Notes: a model not told the origin generated them from the sequence alone. A stretch of DNA of 64,000 bases from Prado023 sp963777855 (GCA_963777855.1 CAVZRW010000009.1:124001-188000), one strand, 5' to 3'. Positions 33,839 through 43,146 are shown, counted from the stretch's first letter. Made by a program: numbers and translations.

Positions 33839-34946
33839 CGGAGTCCAGGGCTGTGCGCAGGTCTGCCCACAGGTCCTCGACGTCCTCGATCCCGACCGAC
33901 AGGCGCAGCAGGCCCTCGGGCACGTCAGGGCTCTCCTCGGGCCAGCGCCGACGCCGCTCGAGCGTGGACTCCACTCCGCCGAGGCTGGTGGCGTGCAGCC
34001 AGACCCGGGTGCGCTGGGCCACCTGCTCGGCCGCGGGAGCCCCTCCGGTCAGCTCGAGGCTGACGATCGCCCCGTAGGCCTGCATCTGGCGCGTGGCCAG
34101 GGCGTGGCCGGGGTCCTGCGGCAGCGACAGGTGGCGCACCCGCGCCACCGCCGGGTGCCCGCCGCAGCGACGCGCGAGGTCGGCCGCGTTCGCGCAGGCC
34201 CGCTGCCAGCGCAGCGGGAACGTGCGCAGGCCGCGCAGCGCGATCCACGCCTCCATCGGCCCCGGGATCCCCCCACCGAGCGTCCGAGCCCCGGCCAGGC
34301 GCTCGGCCAGTGCGCCGTCGCGGACCGCGACCGTCCCGAGCAGCACGTCGGAGTGCCCCGCCAGGTACTTCGTGGCGCTGTGCACCACCACGTGGGCGCC
34401 GAGGTCCAGCGGCTTCTGGCCCAGGGGCGTGGCGAAGGTGGAGTCCACCACGAGCAGCGCGCCGGGGGCGCCCGCGGCGACGGCGGCGATGTCCGTGACG
34501 TCGAGCGTGGGGTTCGCGGGCGTCTCGAGCCAGATGACGTCGGCCCCCTCGGCCCGGGCCAGCAGGCTCGTCGCGTCCGGCGCCGCCTCACGCAGCACGA
34601 TCCGGCCCGACTCGTGCCAGCTGCGCAGCAGCGCGCGGGTGCCGCTGTAGGCCAGGGTGGGCACCACGACGGTCCCGCCGACCGGGGCCAGGCCCGCGAC
34701 GGCGCTGATCGCGGCCATGCCGCTGGCGAAGGCCAGCGCACGGCAGCCCGGGCCCTCGAGCGCGGCCAGGACCTCCTCGAGGGCACTCCACGTGGGGTTC
34801 CCGACCCGGGCGTAGGAGTAGTCGCCGCCGGCGGCGTAGGTCGAGCTGAGCACCGGGGCGACGTTGACCGGGGCCCCGGGATCGCGGGGCGGGCGGCCCG
34901 CCGAGACGGCCAACGTGGCGGGGGAGAGCTCAGGATCGACGGCCAT
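33825..34946 (-). CDS. Cys/Met metabolism PLP-dependent enzyme (cystathionine gamma-synthase/lyase type)
   Basis: A 373-residue fold-type I PLP enzyme. The PLP lysine is in VVHSATKYLAGHSDVL; SYARVGNPTWSALEEVLAALEG, ALAFASGMAAISAV, VIWLETPANPTLDVTDI and LLVVDSTFATPLGQ are family blocks, and the C-terminal SLGGVESTLERR loop is present. Members act in transsulfuration (gamma-synthase, gamma-lyase, beta-lyase) or methionine gamma-lyase chemistry; the specific reaction is not decidable here. A minus-strand TAGGCT box ends 8 nt before the ATG, indicating a leaderless start, back-to-back with the ddl promoter. Confidence 0.85.
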   Translation of the reverse strand: MAVDPELSPATLAVSAGRPPRDPGAPVNVAPVLSSTYAAGGDYSYARVGNPTWSALEEVLAALEGPGCRALAFASGMAAISAVAGLAPVGGTVVVPTLAYSGTRALLRSWHESGRIVLREAAPDATSLLARAEGADVIWLETPANPTLDVTDIAAVAAGAPGALLVVDSTFATPLGQKPLDLGAHVVVHSATKYLAGHSDVLLGTVAVRDGALAERLAGARTLGGGIPGPMEAWIALRGLRTFPLRWQRACANAADLARRCGGHPAVARVRHLSLPQDPGHALATRQMQAYGAIVSLELTGGAPAAEQVAQRTRVWLHATSLGGVESTLERRRRWPEESPDVPEGLLRLSVGIEDVEDLWADLRTALDSVTSL

Positions 34947-34954
34947 GCCGCCGC

Positions 34955-34960
34955 AGCCTA
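34955..34960 (-). promoter_or_regulatory. -10 box of a leaderless promoter (TAGGCT)
   Basis: Minus-strand TAGGCT, 8 nt before the ATG at 34946. Confidence 0.5.
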
Positions 34961-34976
34961 TCGGCCCTGTGACGGC

Positions 34977-34982
34977 TAGGGT
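34977..34982 (+). promoter_or_regulatory. -10 box of ddl leaderless promoter (TAGGGT)
   Basis: TAGGGT ends 7 nt before the GTG of ddl and lies only 16 bp from the divergent -10 box, so the two promoters must overlap. Confidence 0.5.
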
Positions 34983-34989
34983 CGTCGCC

Positions 34990-36099
34990 GTGGACGAGCA
35001 GCGGCGGATCCGGGTGGCAGTGGTCTATGGCGGGCGCAGCAGCGAGCACGCCATCTCCTGCGTGAGCGCAGGCAGCGTGCTGAGGGCGATCGACCGCACC
35101 CGCTACGACGTGGTGCCGGTCGGCATCACAGCCGAGGGCCGCTGGGTCGTGCAGCACGACGACGCCGAGCGGCTGCGGATCACCGACGGGGTGCTGCCGG
35201 CGGTGGAGGTGGACGGCGCGCACGTGGTGCTCTCCGGTGACCCGACGCATCGCGGCCTCGACGTGCGCGAGGGGGCCGCCGGCGTTGCGGCGCTGACCGA
35301 CGTCGACGTCGTCTTCCCGGTCCTGCACGGGCCCTTCGGTGAGGACGGCACCATCCAGGGCCTGCTGGAGCTGGCGGGGATCCCGTACGTCGGCTCCGGG
35401 GTGTTCGCCTCGGCGGCGGCTATGGACAAGGGCCACATGAAGGCCGTGCTGGCCGCCGGCGGGCTGGAGGTCGGCCCCTACGGGCTGGTCACCGAGGCGC
35501 AGTGGCGTGACGATCGCGCGGGTGTCCTCGACCGGCTGGCCGGCCTGGGCCTGCCCGTGTTCGTCAAGCCCGCGCGGGCCGGATCCAGCGTCGGGATCAC
35601 GCGGGTCGTCGACGCCGGCGGGCTCGAGGCCGCGATCGAGGCGGCCCGCGTGCACGACCCGCGCGTGATCGTCGAGGCGGGGTTCAGCGACGTGCGCGAG
35701 GTGGAGTGCGGGGTGCTGGACGGCCCGGACGGCCCGCGGGCCAGCCTGTGCGCGGAGATCGTGGTGCGCGAGGGCCATGACTTCTACGACTTCGAGGCGA
35801 AGTACCTCGACGACGCCGTCGACCTGATCGTGCCCGCGGACCTGCCCGGCCCCGTGGAGGACGAGGTCCGCGCCCAGGCGGTGGCCGCGTTCGAGGCGCT
35901 GACCTGTGAGGGCCTGGCGCGGGTCGACTTCTTCATCACCGCCGACGGCCGGCCCATCGTCAACGAGGTGAACACCATGCCGGGGTTCACCTCCATCTCG
36001 ATGTTCCCGCGGATGTGGCAGGCCACCGGCATGTCCTACCCCCAGCTGATCGACCACCTGATCACCGACGCCCTGCGCCGGGGGACGGGCCTGCGGTGA
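34990..36099 (+). CDS. ddl: D-alanine--D-alanine ligase
   Basis: Makes the D-Ala-D-Ala dipeptide of peptidoglycan. The 369 residues form an ATP-grasp ligase: VAVVYGGRSSEHAISCVSAGSV at the N-terminus, VFPVLHGPFGEDGTIQGLLEL, MDKGHMKAVLAAGGLEV, PVFVKPARAGSSVGITRV, HDFYDFEAKYLDD and ARVDFFITADG-x-P-IVNEVNTMPGFTSISMFP with the metal ligands. Start GTG 34990 from the -10 box; the stop overlaps the next gene's GTG (GTGA). Confidence 0.93.
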   Translation: MDEQRRIRVAVVYGGRSSEHAISCVSAGSVLRAIDRTRYDVVPVGITAEGRWVVQHDDAERLRITDGVLPAVEVDGAHVVLSGDPTHRGLDVREGAAGVAALTDVDVVFPVLHGPFGEDGTIQGLLELAGIPYVGSGVFASAAAMDKGHMKAVLAAGGLEVGPYGLVTEAQWRDDRAGVLDRLAGLGLPVFVKPARAGSSVGITRVVDAGGLEAAIEAARVHDPRVIVEAGFSDVREVECGVLDGPDGPRASLCAEIVVREGHDFYDFEAKYLDDAVDLIVPADLPGPVEDEVRAQAVAAFEALTCEGLARVDFFITADGRPIVNEVNTMPGFTSISMFPRMWQATGMSYPQLIDHLITDALRRGTGLR

Positions 36100-36734
36100 G
36101 CCAGGCCCCGGACGCCGAGGAGGCACCAGGACCGGTCGCGGACGCCCGAGGGCTGGATGGGGACGCCGCCGGTGCCGGGCGCCCGCCGCTGCCCGAGCGC
36201 GTGGAGGTGCCCGGCCTGGAGGTGCGCACCTGGCGCCCGGCGGATGCCCCGGCCCTGAGCGCGGCGATCAGCGCGAACCTCGAGCACCTGCGCCCGTTCC
36301 TGCCGTGGGTCGCCCAGGAGCCGCTGGACCTCGCCGGCCGCATCGGCCTGATGACCGACTGGGAGCGGGAACGGGTGGCCGGGGAGTCCGTGGTCTACGG
36401 GATCCTCGAGGACGGGCGGATCGTGGGCGGTACCGGTGCCCACGCCAACCGCACCCACGCACCGGACGGCATCGAGATCGGCTACTGGCTGGCAGCCGAC
36501 GCCGAGGGCCGCGGCCTGATGACCCGCGTCGTCGGTGCACTGAGCCAGGTGCTGCTCGCGCACCCGGGCATCACCCACGTCGAGATCCGCATGGACGAGG
36601 CCAACGAGCGCAGCGCCGCCGTGCCGCCGCGCTGCGGCTACCGCCTGGTCGACCATGAGGCCCGCGAGGCCACGTCCCCCGGCGAGACCGGCCACGGCCT
36701 GGTCTGGCGGATCGGCCCCGACCCGAGGCCCTGA
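36096..36734 (+). CDS. GNAT-family N-acetyltransferase (RimJ/RimL-like)
   Basis: A 212-residue acetyltransferase with an unconserved ~40-residue N-terminal extension. The GNAT core has LEVRTWRPADAPALSAAI, FLPWVAQEPLDLAGR, VVYGILEDGRIVGGTGAH, IEIGYWLAADAEGRGLMTRVVGAL (acetyl-CoA site) and VEIRMDEANERSAAVPPRCGYRLV. RimJ/RimL relatives acetylate ribosomal-protein N-termini or small molecules; the substrate is unknown. GTG overlaps the ddl stop, so it is coupled. A 43-bp palindrome follows. Confidence 0.8.
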   Translation: MSQAPDAEEAPGPVADARGLDGDAAGAGRPPLPERVEVPGLEVRTWRPADAPALSAAISANLEHLRPFLPWVAQEPLDLAGRIGLMTDWERERVAGESVVYGILEDGRIVGGTGAHANRTHAPDGIEIGYWLAADAEGRGLMTRVVGALSQVLLAHPGITHVEIRMDEANERSAAVPPRCGYRLVDHEAREATSPGETGHGLVWRIGPDPRP

Positions 36735-36746
36735 CGCCGTCGACGC

Positions 36747-36789
36747 GTGTAGTCGATTCCGTCGATTCAACCGACCGAATTGACTACAC
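36747..36789. repeat. 43-bp palindromic element, copy 2
   Basis: GTGTAGTC at the left and GACTACAC at the right are exact reverse complements, continuing after one mismatched pair with ATTC/GAAT, and GC/GC outside extends the stem. It has the same 43-bp length and similar termini as the element at 27517-27559. It lies between convergent genes and may serve as a bidirectional terminator. Confidence 0.65.
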
Positions 36790-36845
36790 GCTCGAGGAAT
36801 GGGCAACCTGCGCGGATCTGCTGGGCTTCGAGGGGCGTGCGGGGG

Positions 36846-37313
36846 TCAGTCGGCGGGCAGGGTGGCGGTGATCGTGGGGGAGAGGTCGGCGGCGACGGAG
36901 GGGGCGGGGCCCTGGGCGGCGGGGACCGTGATCTCCACGTTGGCGGCCCGCCCGACGGTCGTCATCAGCCATCCGCCAGTCAGCTCCTCGGCGAACCAGT
37001 CGATGCCGTCGACGGTGACCAGCAGCGAGGTGGCGGTCAGCGCCGCCGGCCGGGGCACCGCGCACCGGATCGCGACCGGGGGGTCGCCGTACGCGGCCGT
37101 GAGCGGTGAGGACGGGTCCACGTCCCGGCGCTCACCCACGGTCGGCAGGGCCGCGGGCAGGGCGTCGGTGAACGACTGGCATGCCTGGGGGTCGCCCGTG
37201 GGTGGCGACGGCGCCTCGACGGCAACCGGGCGCGAGCAGCCCGCGAGCAGCAGCGCTGCCAGGGCGACCAGTCGCAGCGGCCGGGCGCTCAGCCGCGTCG
37301 GTCGTGCGCTCAG
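36846..37313 (-). CDS. DUF3515 family lipoprotein
   Basis: A 155-residue predicted lipoprotein: lipobox LVALAALLLAGCS near residues 17-29, then a compact domain (PQACQSFTDALPAALPTVG, PPVAIRCAVPRPAAL, GIDWFAEELTGGWLMTTVGR) of the actinobacterial DUF3515 family. No ATG, GTG or TTG start lies before the signal peptide in this frame. A CTG at 37313 overlaps the stop of the preceding Lrp-domain gene as CTGA, analogous to the usual ATGA/GTGA overlaps; an upstream single-base error is the alternative. Function unknown; in many actinobacteria it sits between ddl and the Lrp-domain gene. Confidence 0.7.
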   Translation of the reverse strand: MSARPTRLSARPLRLVALAALLLAGCSRPVAVEAPSPPTGDPQACQSFTDALPAALPTVGERRDVDPSSPLTAAYGDPPVAIRCAVPRPAALTATSLLVTVDGIDWFAEELTGGWLMTTVGRAANVEITVPAAQGPAPSVAADLSPTITATLPAD

Positions 37314-37543
37314 AGGTTGACCACCGGGCAGGTCATCGTGCGGATGATGCCCGGGACCTTCTGGATCGTGGCGACCACGAGCCGACCGAGGTCGTCGATG
37401 GACGGCGCCTGGGCCTGCACGATCACGTCGTAGGGGCCCGTGACGTCGTGCGCGACGGTGACGCCGTCGATCGCGCCGATCTCCGCGACGACCGACGGGG
37501 CCTTGCCCACCTCGGTCTGGATCAGGATGTAGGCGTGCACCAC
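37310..37543 (-). CDS. Stand-alone Lrp/AsnC ligand-binding (RAM) domain protein
   Basis: A 77-residue protein that is just the C-terminal RAM domain of Lrp/AsnC regulators (VHAYILIQTEVGKAPSVVAE, GPYDVIVQAQAPSIDDLGRLV, IQKVPGIIRTMTCPVVNL), with no DNA-binding helix. Such proteins form ring oligomers that bind amino acids. Start GTG 37543 follows AGAGAGGGG. A minus-strand TAGTCT near 37595 may be its -10, overlapping a TAGCGT for thiL. Confidence 0.85.
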   Translation of the reverse strand: MVHAYILIQTEVGKAPSVVAEIGAIDGVTVAHDVTGPYDVIVQAQAPSIDDLGRLVVATIQKVPGIIRTMTCPVVNL

Positions 37544-37665
37544 GATGCTGGCCCCTCTCTGCCGGCCACCCGGCTCCCGGGCGGCGCTGGCCTCAGACTA
37601 GCGTGCGGGGGGACATACGAGGCGTGACGACCGGCCGCCTGCGGGCGGGCGGATGAGGAGGACCC

Positions 37666-38649
37666 ATGAGTGGCACGGCGACGACCATCAGCGAGGTGGG
37701 TGAGTTCGGGCTGATCGCGCGGATCGCCGCCGCCCTTGAGGGCCACCACGCCGCCGGCGTGCACCTCGGGATCGGCGACGATGCCGCGGTGGTGTCGGCC
37801 GAGTCGCCGATCGTGGTCTCCACGGACATGCTCATCGAGGGCCGGCACTTCCGCCGCGACTGGTCCACGGCCCACGACATCGGCGTCAAGGCCGCCGCCG
37901 AGAACCTCATCGACATCGCGGTGATGGGAGCCCGGGGCACCACCCTGGTCGTCGCGCTGGGCCTGCCCGCGGACATCGCCGTGGACTGGGTCACCGAGCT
38001 GTACGCCGGGCTGCGCGCGGAGGCCGAGGCGCAGGGGGCCACCATCGTCGGCGGGGACCTGGTGCGCAGCGAGCGCGTGGTCATCTCCGTGACCGCGATC
38101 GGCTCCCTGGCCGGCGCGCAGCCGGTGGTCCGCACCGGCGCGCAGCCGGGTGACGTCGTGGCGGTGGCCGGGCGGCTCGGCTGGGCGGCGGCGGGGCTGT
38201 CGATCCTCTCGCGCGGCTTCCGCACCCCCCGTGCGCTGGTGGACGCCCACCGCCGGCCCGAGCCGCCCTACGAGGCTGCGCGCGCTGCCGCTGCGGCCGG
38301 TGCCACGGCCATGATCGACGTCAGCGACGGCCTGGTCGCCGACCTCGGGCACATCGCCCGGGCGTCCGGCGTGGCCATCGAGATCGACCCCACGCTGCTG
38401 GTCGTCGCCGAGCCGGTGGCCTCGGCGGCTGCGGCGTTCAACGCCGACCCCCTGGTGTGGGTTCTGACCGGTGGCGAGGACCACGCCGTCGCCGCGACCT
38501 TCCCGGCGGGCACCGCGCTGCCGGCCGGGTTCACCGCCATCGGGACCGTGGCCGACCTCGTCGACGTCCCCGTGCTCGAGGGCCCGGGGGTCACGGTGGC
38601 CGGGCGTGTGCCCCGCGGAGCGGGTGGCCACGACCACTTCCTGGGCTGA
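37666..38649 (+). CDS. thiL: Thiamine-monophosphate kinase
   Basis: Phosphorylates thiamine monophosphate to thiamine diphosphate. The 327 residues contain HLGIGDDAAVVSAESPIVVSTDMLIEGRHF (Mg-ATP site), KAAAENLIDIAVMGARGTTLVV, GGDLVRSERVVISVTAIG and DVSDGLVADLGHIARASGVAIEIDP. GAGGAGG lies 6 nt before the ATG. Divergent from the Lrp-domain gene. No TPP riboswitch is visible upstream. Confidence 0.92.
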   Translation: MSGTATTISEVGEFGLIARIAAALEGHHAAGVHLGIGDDAAVVSAESPIVVSTDMLIEGRHFRRDWSTAHDIGVKAAAENLIDIAVMGARGTTLVVALGLPADIAVDWVTELYAGLRAEAEAQGATIVGGDLVRSERVVISVTAIGSLAGAQPVVRTGAQPGDVVAVAGRLGWAAAGLSILSRGFRTPRALVDAHRRPEPPYEAARAAAAAGATAMIDVSDGLVADLGHIARASGVAIEIDPTLLVVAEPVASAAAAFNADPLVWVLTGGEDHAVAATFPAGTALPAGFTAIGTVADLVDVPVLEGPGVTVAGRVPRGAGGHDHFLG

Positions 38650-38848
38650 GCGCCCGGGAACTGCGGCCGGCGGGGGTCGCACGGGGCACGTCGGGTACGG
38701 AAGCCTGCCTGGGCTACACGGCTGGGCGACGTAGGCGCGAACGCCCCTGAAGTGCGCCCGGGGGGCCGCACAGGGCCACGGCGGGACCAGAGGTCAGGGT
38801 GGGCGACCCAGGCTGGGCGACCCGACTCGGGAGACCCCGGACATGACG

Positions 38849-38880
38849 GGACCCCGGTCCCGCTGGGGGATCCGGGGTCC
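38849..38880 (-). terminator. Terminator after rpmB (minus strand)
   Basis: GGACCCCGG pairs with CCGGGGTCC around a 14-nt loop, 16 bp beyond the rpmB stop, in the 247-bp space between convergent thiL and rpmB. The rest of that space shows only short GGGCGACCC direct repeats. Confidence 0.65.
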
Positions 38881-38896
38881 GGCAGTGCGGGCTGGG

Positions 38897-39085
38897 TCAG
38901 CCGCGCGAGACCTTGCCGGCCTTCAGGCACGAGGTGCACACGTTGACCCGCTTCGGGGAGCCGGCGACGACCGCGCGCACCGACTGGATGTTCGGGTTCC
39001 AGCGGCGCTTGGTGCGCCGGTGGGAGTGCGAGATGCTGTGGCCGAAACCGGGGCCCTTGCCGCAGACGTCGCAGTTGGCAGCCAT
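38897..39085 (-). CDS. rpmB: 50S ribosomal protein L28
   Basis: A 62-residue L28 with the zinc-type cysteine pairs CDVCGKG near the start and CTSCLKAGKVSRG at the end, and SHSHRRTKRRWNPN in between. Presence of all four cysteines marks the zinc-binding form. Normal length. Confidence 0.95.
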   Translation of the reverse strand: MAANCDVCGKGPGFGHSISHSHRRTKRRWNPNIQSVRAVVAGSPKRVNVCTSCLKAGKVSRG

Positions 39086-39301
39086 GTCGTACTCCAGTTC
39101 CGAAGGGGATGCGGGCTCCGAACCCAGGACAAGGGGTCGGGCCCAGACGATACGGCCACAAGGATATCCGACCCGGCCGCACGAGCCCAAATCACCGCGC
39201 TCACCCGCGGCGCGGGCAGGCGCCGAGGACGTGCGGGCCCGCATTCCGCGACGGGCGGGCGGCGCAGCACTAGCCTAGGCGCGAACGCGAGAGGGAGGCT
39301 C

Positions 39302-40924
39302 ATGCGCACGCTGCTCGATGCCGAGGCGCTCGGCCAGTGGGCCGTCGTCGCCCTCGACGGGATGCGCACGCACAGGCGCGCCATCGATGCCCTCAACGTC
39401 TTCCCCGTGCCCGACGGCGACACGGGCACCAACATGTACCTCACCCTCGAGGCCGGCGTGGAGTCGATGCGCGTCATCGAGCCCGAGGCGCCGTCACCGG
39501 GCAACGCCCGGCTGGCCGCCCTTGCCCGCGGGATGCTGCTCGGGGCCCGCGGAAACTCCGGGGTGATCATGAGCGAGCTGCTGCGCGGGGTGGCCGCCAC
39601 GCGCGCGGCCGACCTCGAGCGTGACCTCGACGGCTCGTGGCTCGCCGACGCCCTGGCCCGGGCGTCGTCCGCGGCGTTCAGCGCGGTGGCCAACCCGAAG
39701 GAGGGCACGGTCCTGACCGTGGCCCGGGCCGCCGCCGAGGCCGCCGCGGCCGCAGCCGAGGAGACCGGCGGGCAGCTGCTGGCCGTCGCGCAGGCGGCCG
39801 CGCAGGGGGCCCGGACCGCCCTGGCCGAGACCACCAACCAGCTCGAGGCCCTGCGCCGTGCCGGCGTGGTGGACGCCGGGGGCCGCGGCTACGTGGTGCT
39901 CACCGACTCGCTGCTCGAGGTGGTCACCGGCGTGCATCGTGACCTGCCGGAGTTCGCCCGCCTGGCTCCGGAGCCCGACTCCCTGTCCGGGCCCGAGCAC
40001 ATGGTCCACGGCTACGGCGGGCCCGCCTACGAGGTGATGTACCTGCTCGACGCCCCCGACGAGGCCGTTCCCGGTCTCAAGGCGCGCCTGGCCGGCCTCG
40101 GGGACTCGCTGGTGGTGGTCGGCGGCGACACCCTGTGGAACATCCACGTGCACGTCGACGACGCCGGGGCCGCGATCGAGGCCGCGCTGGCCATCGGGAT
40201 GCCGCACCGGATCCGGATCACCTACCTGGCCGAGGTCGTCGACGCCGGCGCCCAGCCAAGCGGCCGGGCGCTGGTGGTGGTGGCCCACGGCAACGGCGTG
40301 GCCGACCTGCTCGAGGCCAGCGGCGTGACGGTCGTGCGCGCCCCCGACCTCGGCCGGCCCTCCACGGCCGAGATGCTCGAGGGAATCCAGGCCTCCGGCG
40401 CCCGCGAGGTCGTGCTGCTGCCGGGGGACAAGGATTCGCGCCCGGTGGCCGAGGCAGCCGCGCTCGCCGCGCGCGACAGCGGCCACCGCGTGGCCGTGAT
40501 CCCCACCCGTTCGATCGTGCAGTCCCTGGCAGCCGTCGCCGTGCACAGCCCCTCCGAGGCCTTCGACGACGACGTGGTCTCGATGACCCGGGCGTCCTCG
40601 GCCACCCAGTACGCCGGGCTGACCACCGCCGTGCGCGATGCGGTGACCACCGCCGGGCGCTGCCACGTGGGCGACGAGCTCGGCGTGATCTCCGGTGACA
40701 TCCGCGAGATCGGTTCGGACGTCGCGGAGGTGGCCCGCGCGGTCCTGACCCGGATGCTGGCCCGCGGCGGGTCCGAGCTGGTCACGATCGTGCTGGGTGC
40801 CGACGCCCCCGAGGACCTGCTCGACGGGATCGAGCGGTGGGTCGAGCGCAACCACCCGGGCGTCGAGGTGGTCGGCTACGAGGGTGGCCAGCCGCGCTGG
40901 CACGCGATCATCGGGGTGGAGTAG
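39302..40924 (+). CDS. DAK2-domain fatty acid kinase-like protein (FakA/YloV)
   Basis: A 540-residue protein. The N-terminal DAK2 ATP-binding domain (about 1-200) has ALNVFPVPDGDTGTNMYLTLEAG and RGMLLGARGNSGVIMSELLRG; the middle (about 210-330) has a GRGYVVLTDSLLEVVTG and VVGGDTLWNIHVHVDDAG; the C-terminal DegV-like part ends EVVGYEGGQPRWHAIIGVE. In Firmicutes FakA phosphorylates exogenous fatty acids bound to FakB; the actinobacterial homologue always precedes recG, as here, 4 nt apart. GAGAGGGAGG precedes the ATG. A TAGCCT at 39271-39276 may be the -10. Confidence 0.85.
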   Translation: MRTLLDAEALGQWAVVALDGMRTHRRAIDALNVFPVPDGDTGTNMYLTLEAGVESMRVIEPEAPSPGNARLAALARGMLLGARGNSGVIMSELLRGVAATRAADLERDLDGSWLADALARASSAAFSAVANPKEGTVLTVARAAAEAAAAAAEETGGQLLAVAQAAAQGARTALAETTNQLEALRRAGVVDAGGRGYVVLTDSLLEVVTGVHRDLPEFARLAPEPDSLSGPEHMVHGYGGPAYEVMYLLDAPDEAVPGLKARLAGLGDSLVVVGGDTLWNIHVHVDDAGAAIEAALAIGMPHRIRITYLAEVVDAGAQPSGRALVVVAHGNGVADLLEASGVTVVRAPDLGRPSTAEMLEGIQASGAREVVLLPGDKDSRPVAEAAALAARDSGHRVAVIPTRSIVQSLAAVAVHSPSEAFDDDVVSMTRASSATQYAGLTTAVRDAVTTAGRCHVGDELGVISGDIREIGSDVAEVARAVLTRMLARGGSELVTIVLGADAPEDLLDGIERWVERNHPGVEVVGYEGGQPRWHAIIGVE

Positions 40925-40928
40925 GTCC

Positions 40929-43146
40929 GTGACCTCACTGGTCGCCGCGATCGGGGGGAAGGCCGCCAAGGCCCTGGCACCCCTGGGCATCACCACGGTC
41001 GAGGACCTCCTCGAGCACTACCCGCGCCGCTACGCCGAGCGCGGTGAGCTCACCGACCTCGCCTCCCTTCGCGTGGGCGAGCAGGTGACCGTGATGGCCC
41101 GGGTGGCCTCGGCCAGGACCCGGCCCCTGCCCAGCGCCCCCGGCCAGCGGCGGCGCTCGATCCTCGAGGTGGTGGTCACCGACGGGACCGGTCGGTTGAC
41201 GCTGACGTTCTTCAACCAGGAGTGGCGGGCCAAGGGCTTCCGCGAGGGACGCCTGGGGCTGTTCGCCGGGACGGTGGGGCTGTTCAAGGGCGAGCGGCAG
41301 CTGCTGCAGCCCGACCACGAGTTCGTCGACGAGGACGGAGCCGACGGCCTCGCCGCGGACTACGCCGCCGAGCTGATCCCGGTGTATCCGGCCACGCAGA
41401 AGGTGCCGAGCTGGACGATCGCGAAGATGGTGCGCGCCGCCCTGCCCCTGGCCGAGGACATGCCCGACCCGCTCGACGAGGAGTTGCGCGCCCGGGCCGG
41501 GGTCATCCCGCGCCCGACCGCCCTGACGTGGATCCACCGGCCGGCCGACCGCGGCCAGGTGCGCCGGGCCCGGGAGCGCCTGCGTTGGGACGAGGCGTTC
41601 GGGGTGCAGGTGGTGCTGGCGCAGCGCCGGGCTGCGATCACCGCGTCGCCGGCCGTGCCGCGGCCCGGGCGCGCCCGGCGGGCTGCGCGACGCCTTCGAC
41701 GCCAGCTTGCCGTTCACGCTGACGGCCGGGCAGCGCGAGGTCGGCGAGGTGCTCGACGACGAGCTCGCCGCCACGCATCCGATGCACCGGCTGCTGCAGG
41801 GCGAGGTCGGGTCGGGCAAGACCGTGGTGGCCCTGCGGGCGATGCTGCGCGTCATCGACTCCGGTGGGCAGGCCGCCCTGCTGGCCCCCACCGAGGTGCT
41901 CGCCGCCCAGCACGCGCGCAGCCTGGCCGCGCTGCTCGGGCCGCTGGCCCAGGGCGGCATGCTCGGCGGCTCGGCCGACGCGACCCGGGTGACGCTGGTG
42001 ACCGGCTCGCAGGCAGCGGCCGCGCGCCGTGCGGCCCTGCTCGAGGCGGCCAGCGGGGACGCGGGGATCGTCGTGGGGACCCATGCCCTGCTCGAGGACC
42101 GCGTGCAGTTCGCCGACCTGGGCCTGGTCGTCATCGACGAGCAGCACCGGTTCGGCGTCGAGCAGCGCGCCGCGCTCGTGGCCAAGGCCGGCGAGTCGGC
42201 CAGGCCGCACACGCTGGTGATGACCGCCACCCCGATCCCGCGCACCGTGGCGATGACCGTGTTCGGCGACCTGGAGACCTCGACCCTGCGCGAGCTGCCC
42301 GCGGGGCGCACCCCGCTGGTGACCCACGTGGTGCCGGCCCTGGAGCGTCCCGACTACCTGGCCCGGGCCTGGCAGCGGGCCAGGGAGGAGGTGGCGGCCG
42401 GACGCCAGGTGTACGTCGTGTGCCCACGCATCGACGCCGCCGAGCCGGGCGCGGATCCCGACGGGCGGGACTCCGACGCTCCTGACCCGGCCGACCTGCC
42501 CGAGCCGACCGAGGCGCAACGTCCGTCAGCCGCGGTCTCCCAGGTGCTGCCCGAGCTCGCGGCCGGCCCGCTGGCAGGCCTGCGCCTGGCGGCGCTGACC
42601 GGGCGCCTGGGCGCCGCCGAGAAGGACGACGTGATGGCCCGGTTCCTGCAGCCGCAGCGCCCGGACGGCATCGACGTGCTCGTCGCGACGACCGTCATCG
42701 AGGTGGGGGTCGACGTGCCCAATGCCACCCTGATGATCGTGCTGGACGCCGACCGGTTCGGCGTCTCGCAGCTGCACCAGCTGCGCGGGCGCGTGGGCCG
42801 CGGCGGCCATGCCGGGCTGTGCCTGCTGGTCACCGGCGCCGCTGAGGACTCACCCGGGCGGGAGCGGCTGGCGGCGGTCGCCGCCACCTCCGACGGCTTC
42901 GCGCTCTCCCGCTTCGACCTGGCCTCGCGCCGGGAGGGCGACGTGCTCGGGGCCGCCCAGTCGGGCTCACGGCGCTCGCTTCGCCTGCTGTCGGTGCTCG
43001 ACCACGAGGACGAGATCCTCCGGGCGCGCACCGAGGCCACCTCCCTCGTGGCCGAGGATCCCGACCTGCTCGGGCATCCCGCCCTGGCCGAGGCGCTTGC
43101 CCGCCAGTTCGACCCCGAGCACGCGCAGTACCTCGAGAAGACGTGA
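40929..43146 (+). CDS. recG: ATP-dependent DNA helicase RecG
   Basis: Remodels stalled replication forks and branched DNA. One doublet, GG[GC] at 41669-41670, breaks the frame; resolved length is 738 residues, normal. The wedge/OB domain is N-terminal (EHYPRRYAERGELTDLASL, LTLTFFNQEWRAKGF), followed by helicase motifs: LLQGEVGSGKTVVAL (I), VVIDEQHRFGVEQRAALVAK (II, DEQH), TLVMTATPIPRTVAMTVFGD (III), and VLVATTVIEVGVDVPNATLMIV, QLRGRVGRGGH (V-VI). Starts 4 nt after the FakA-like gene and ends 80 bp before a lactate permease. Confidence 0.93.

Noticed and set aside
37544..37665. TPP riboswitch upstream of thiL
   Set aside because: None of the conserved TPP core segments is present in the 122-bp divergent region.
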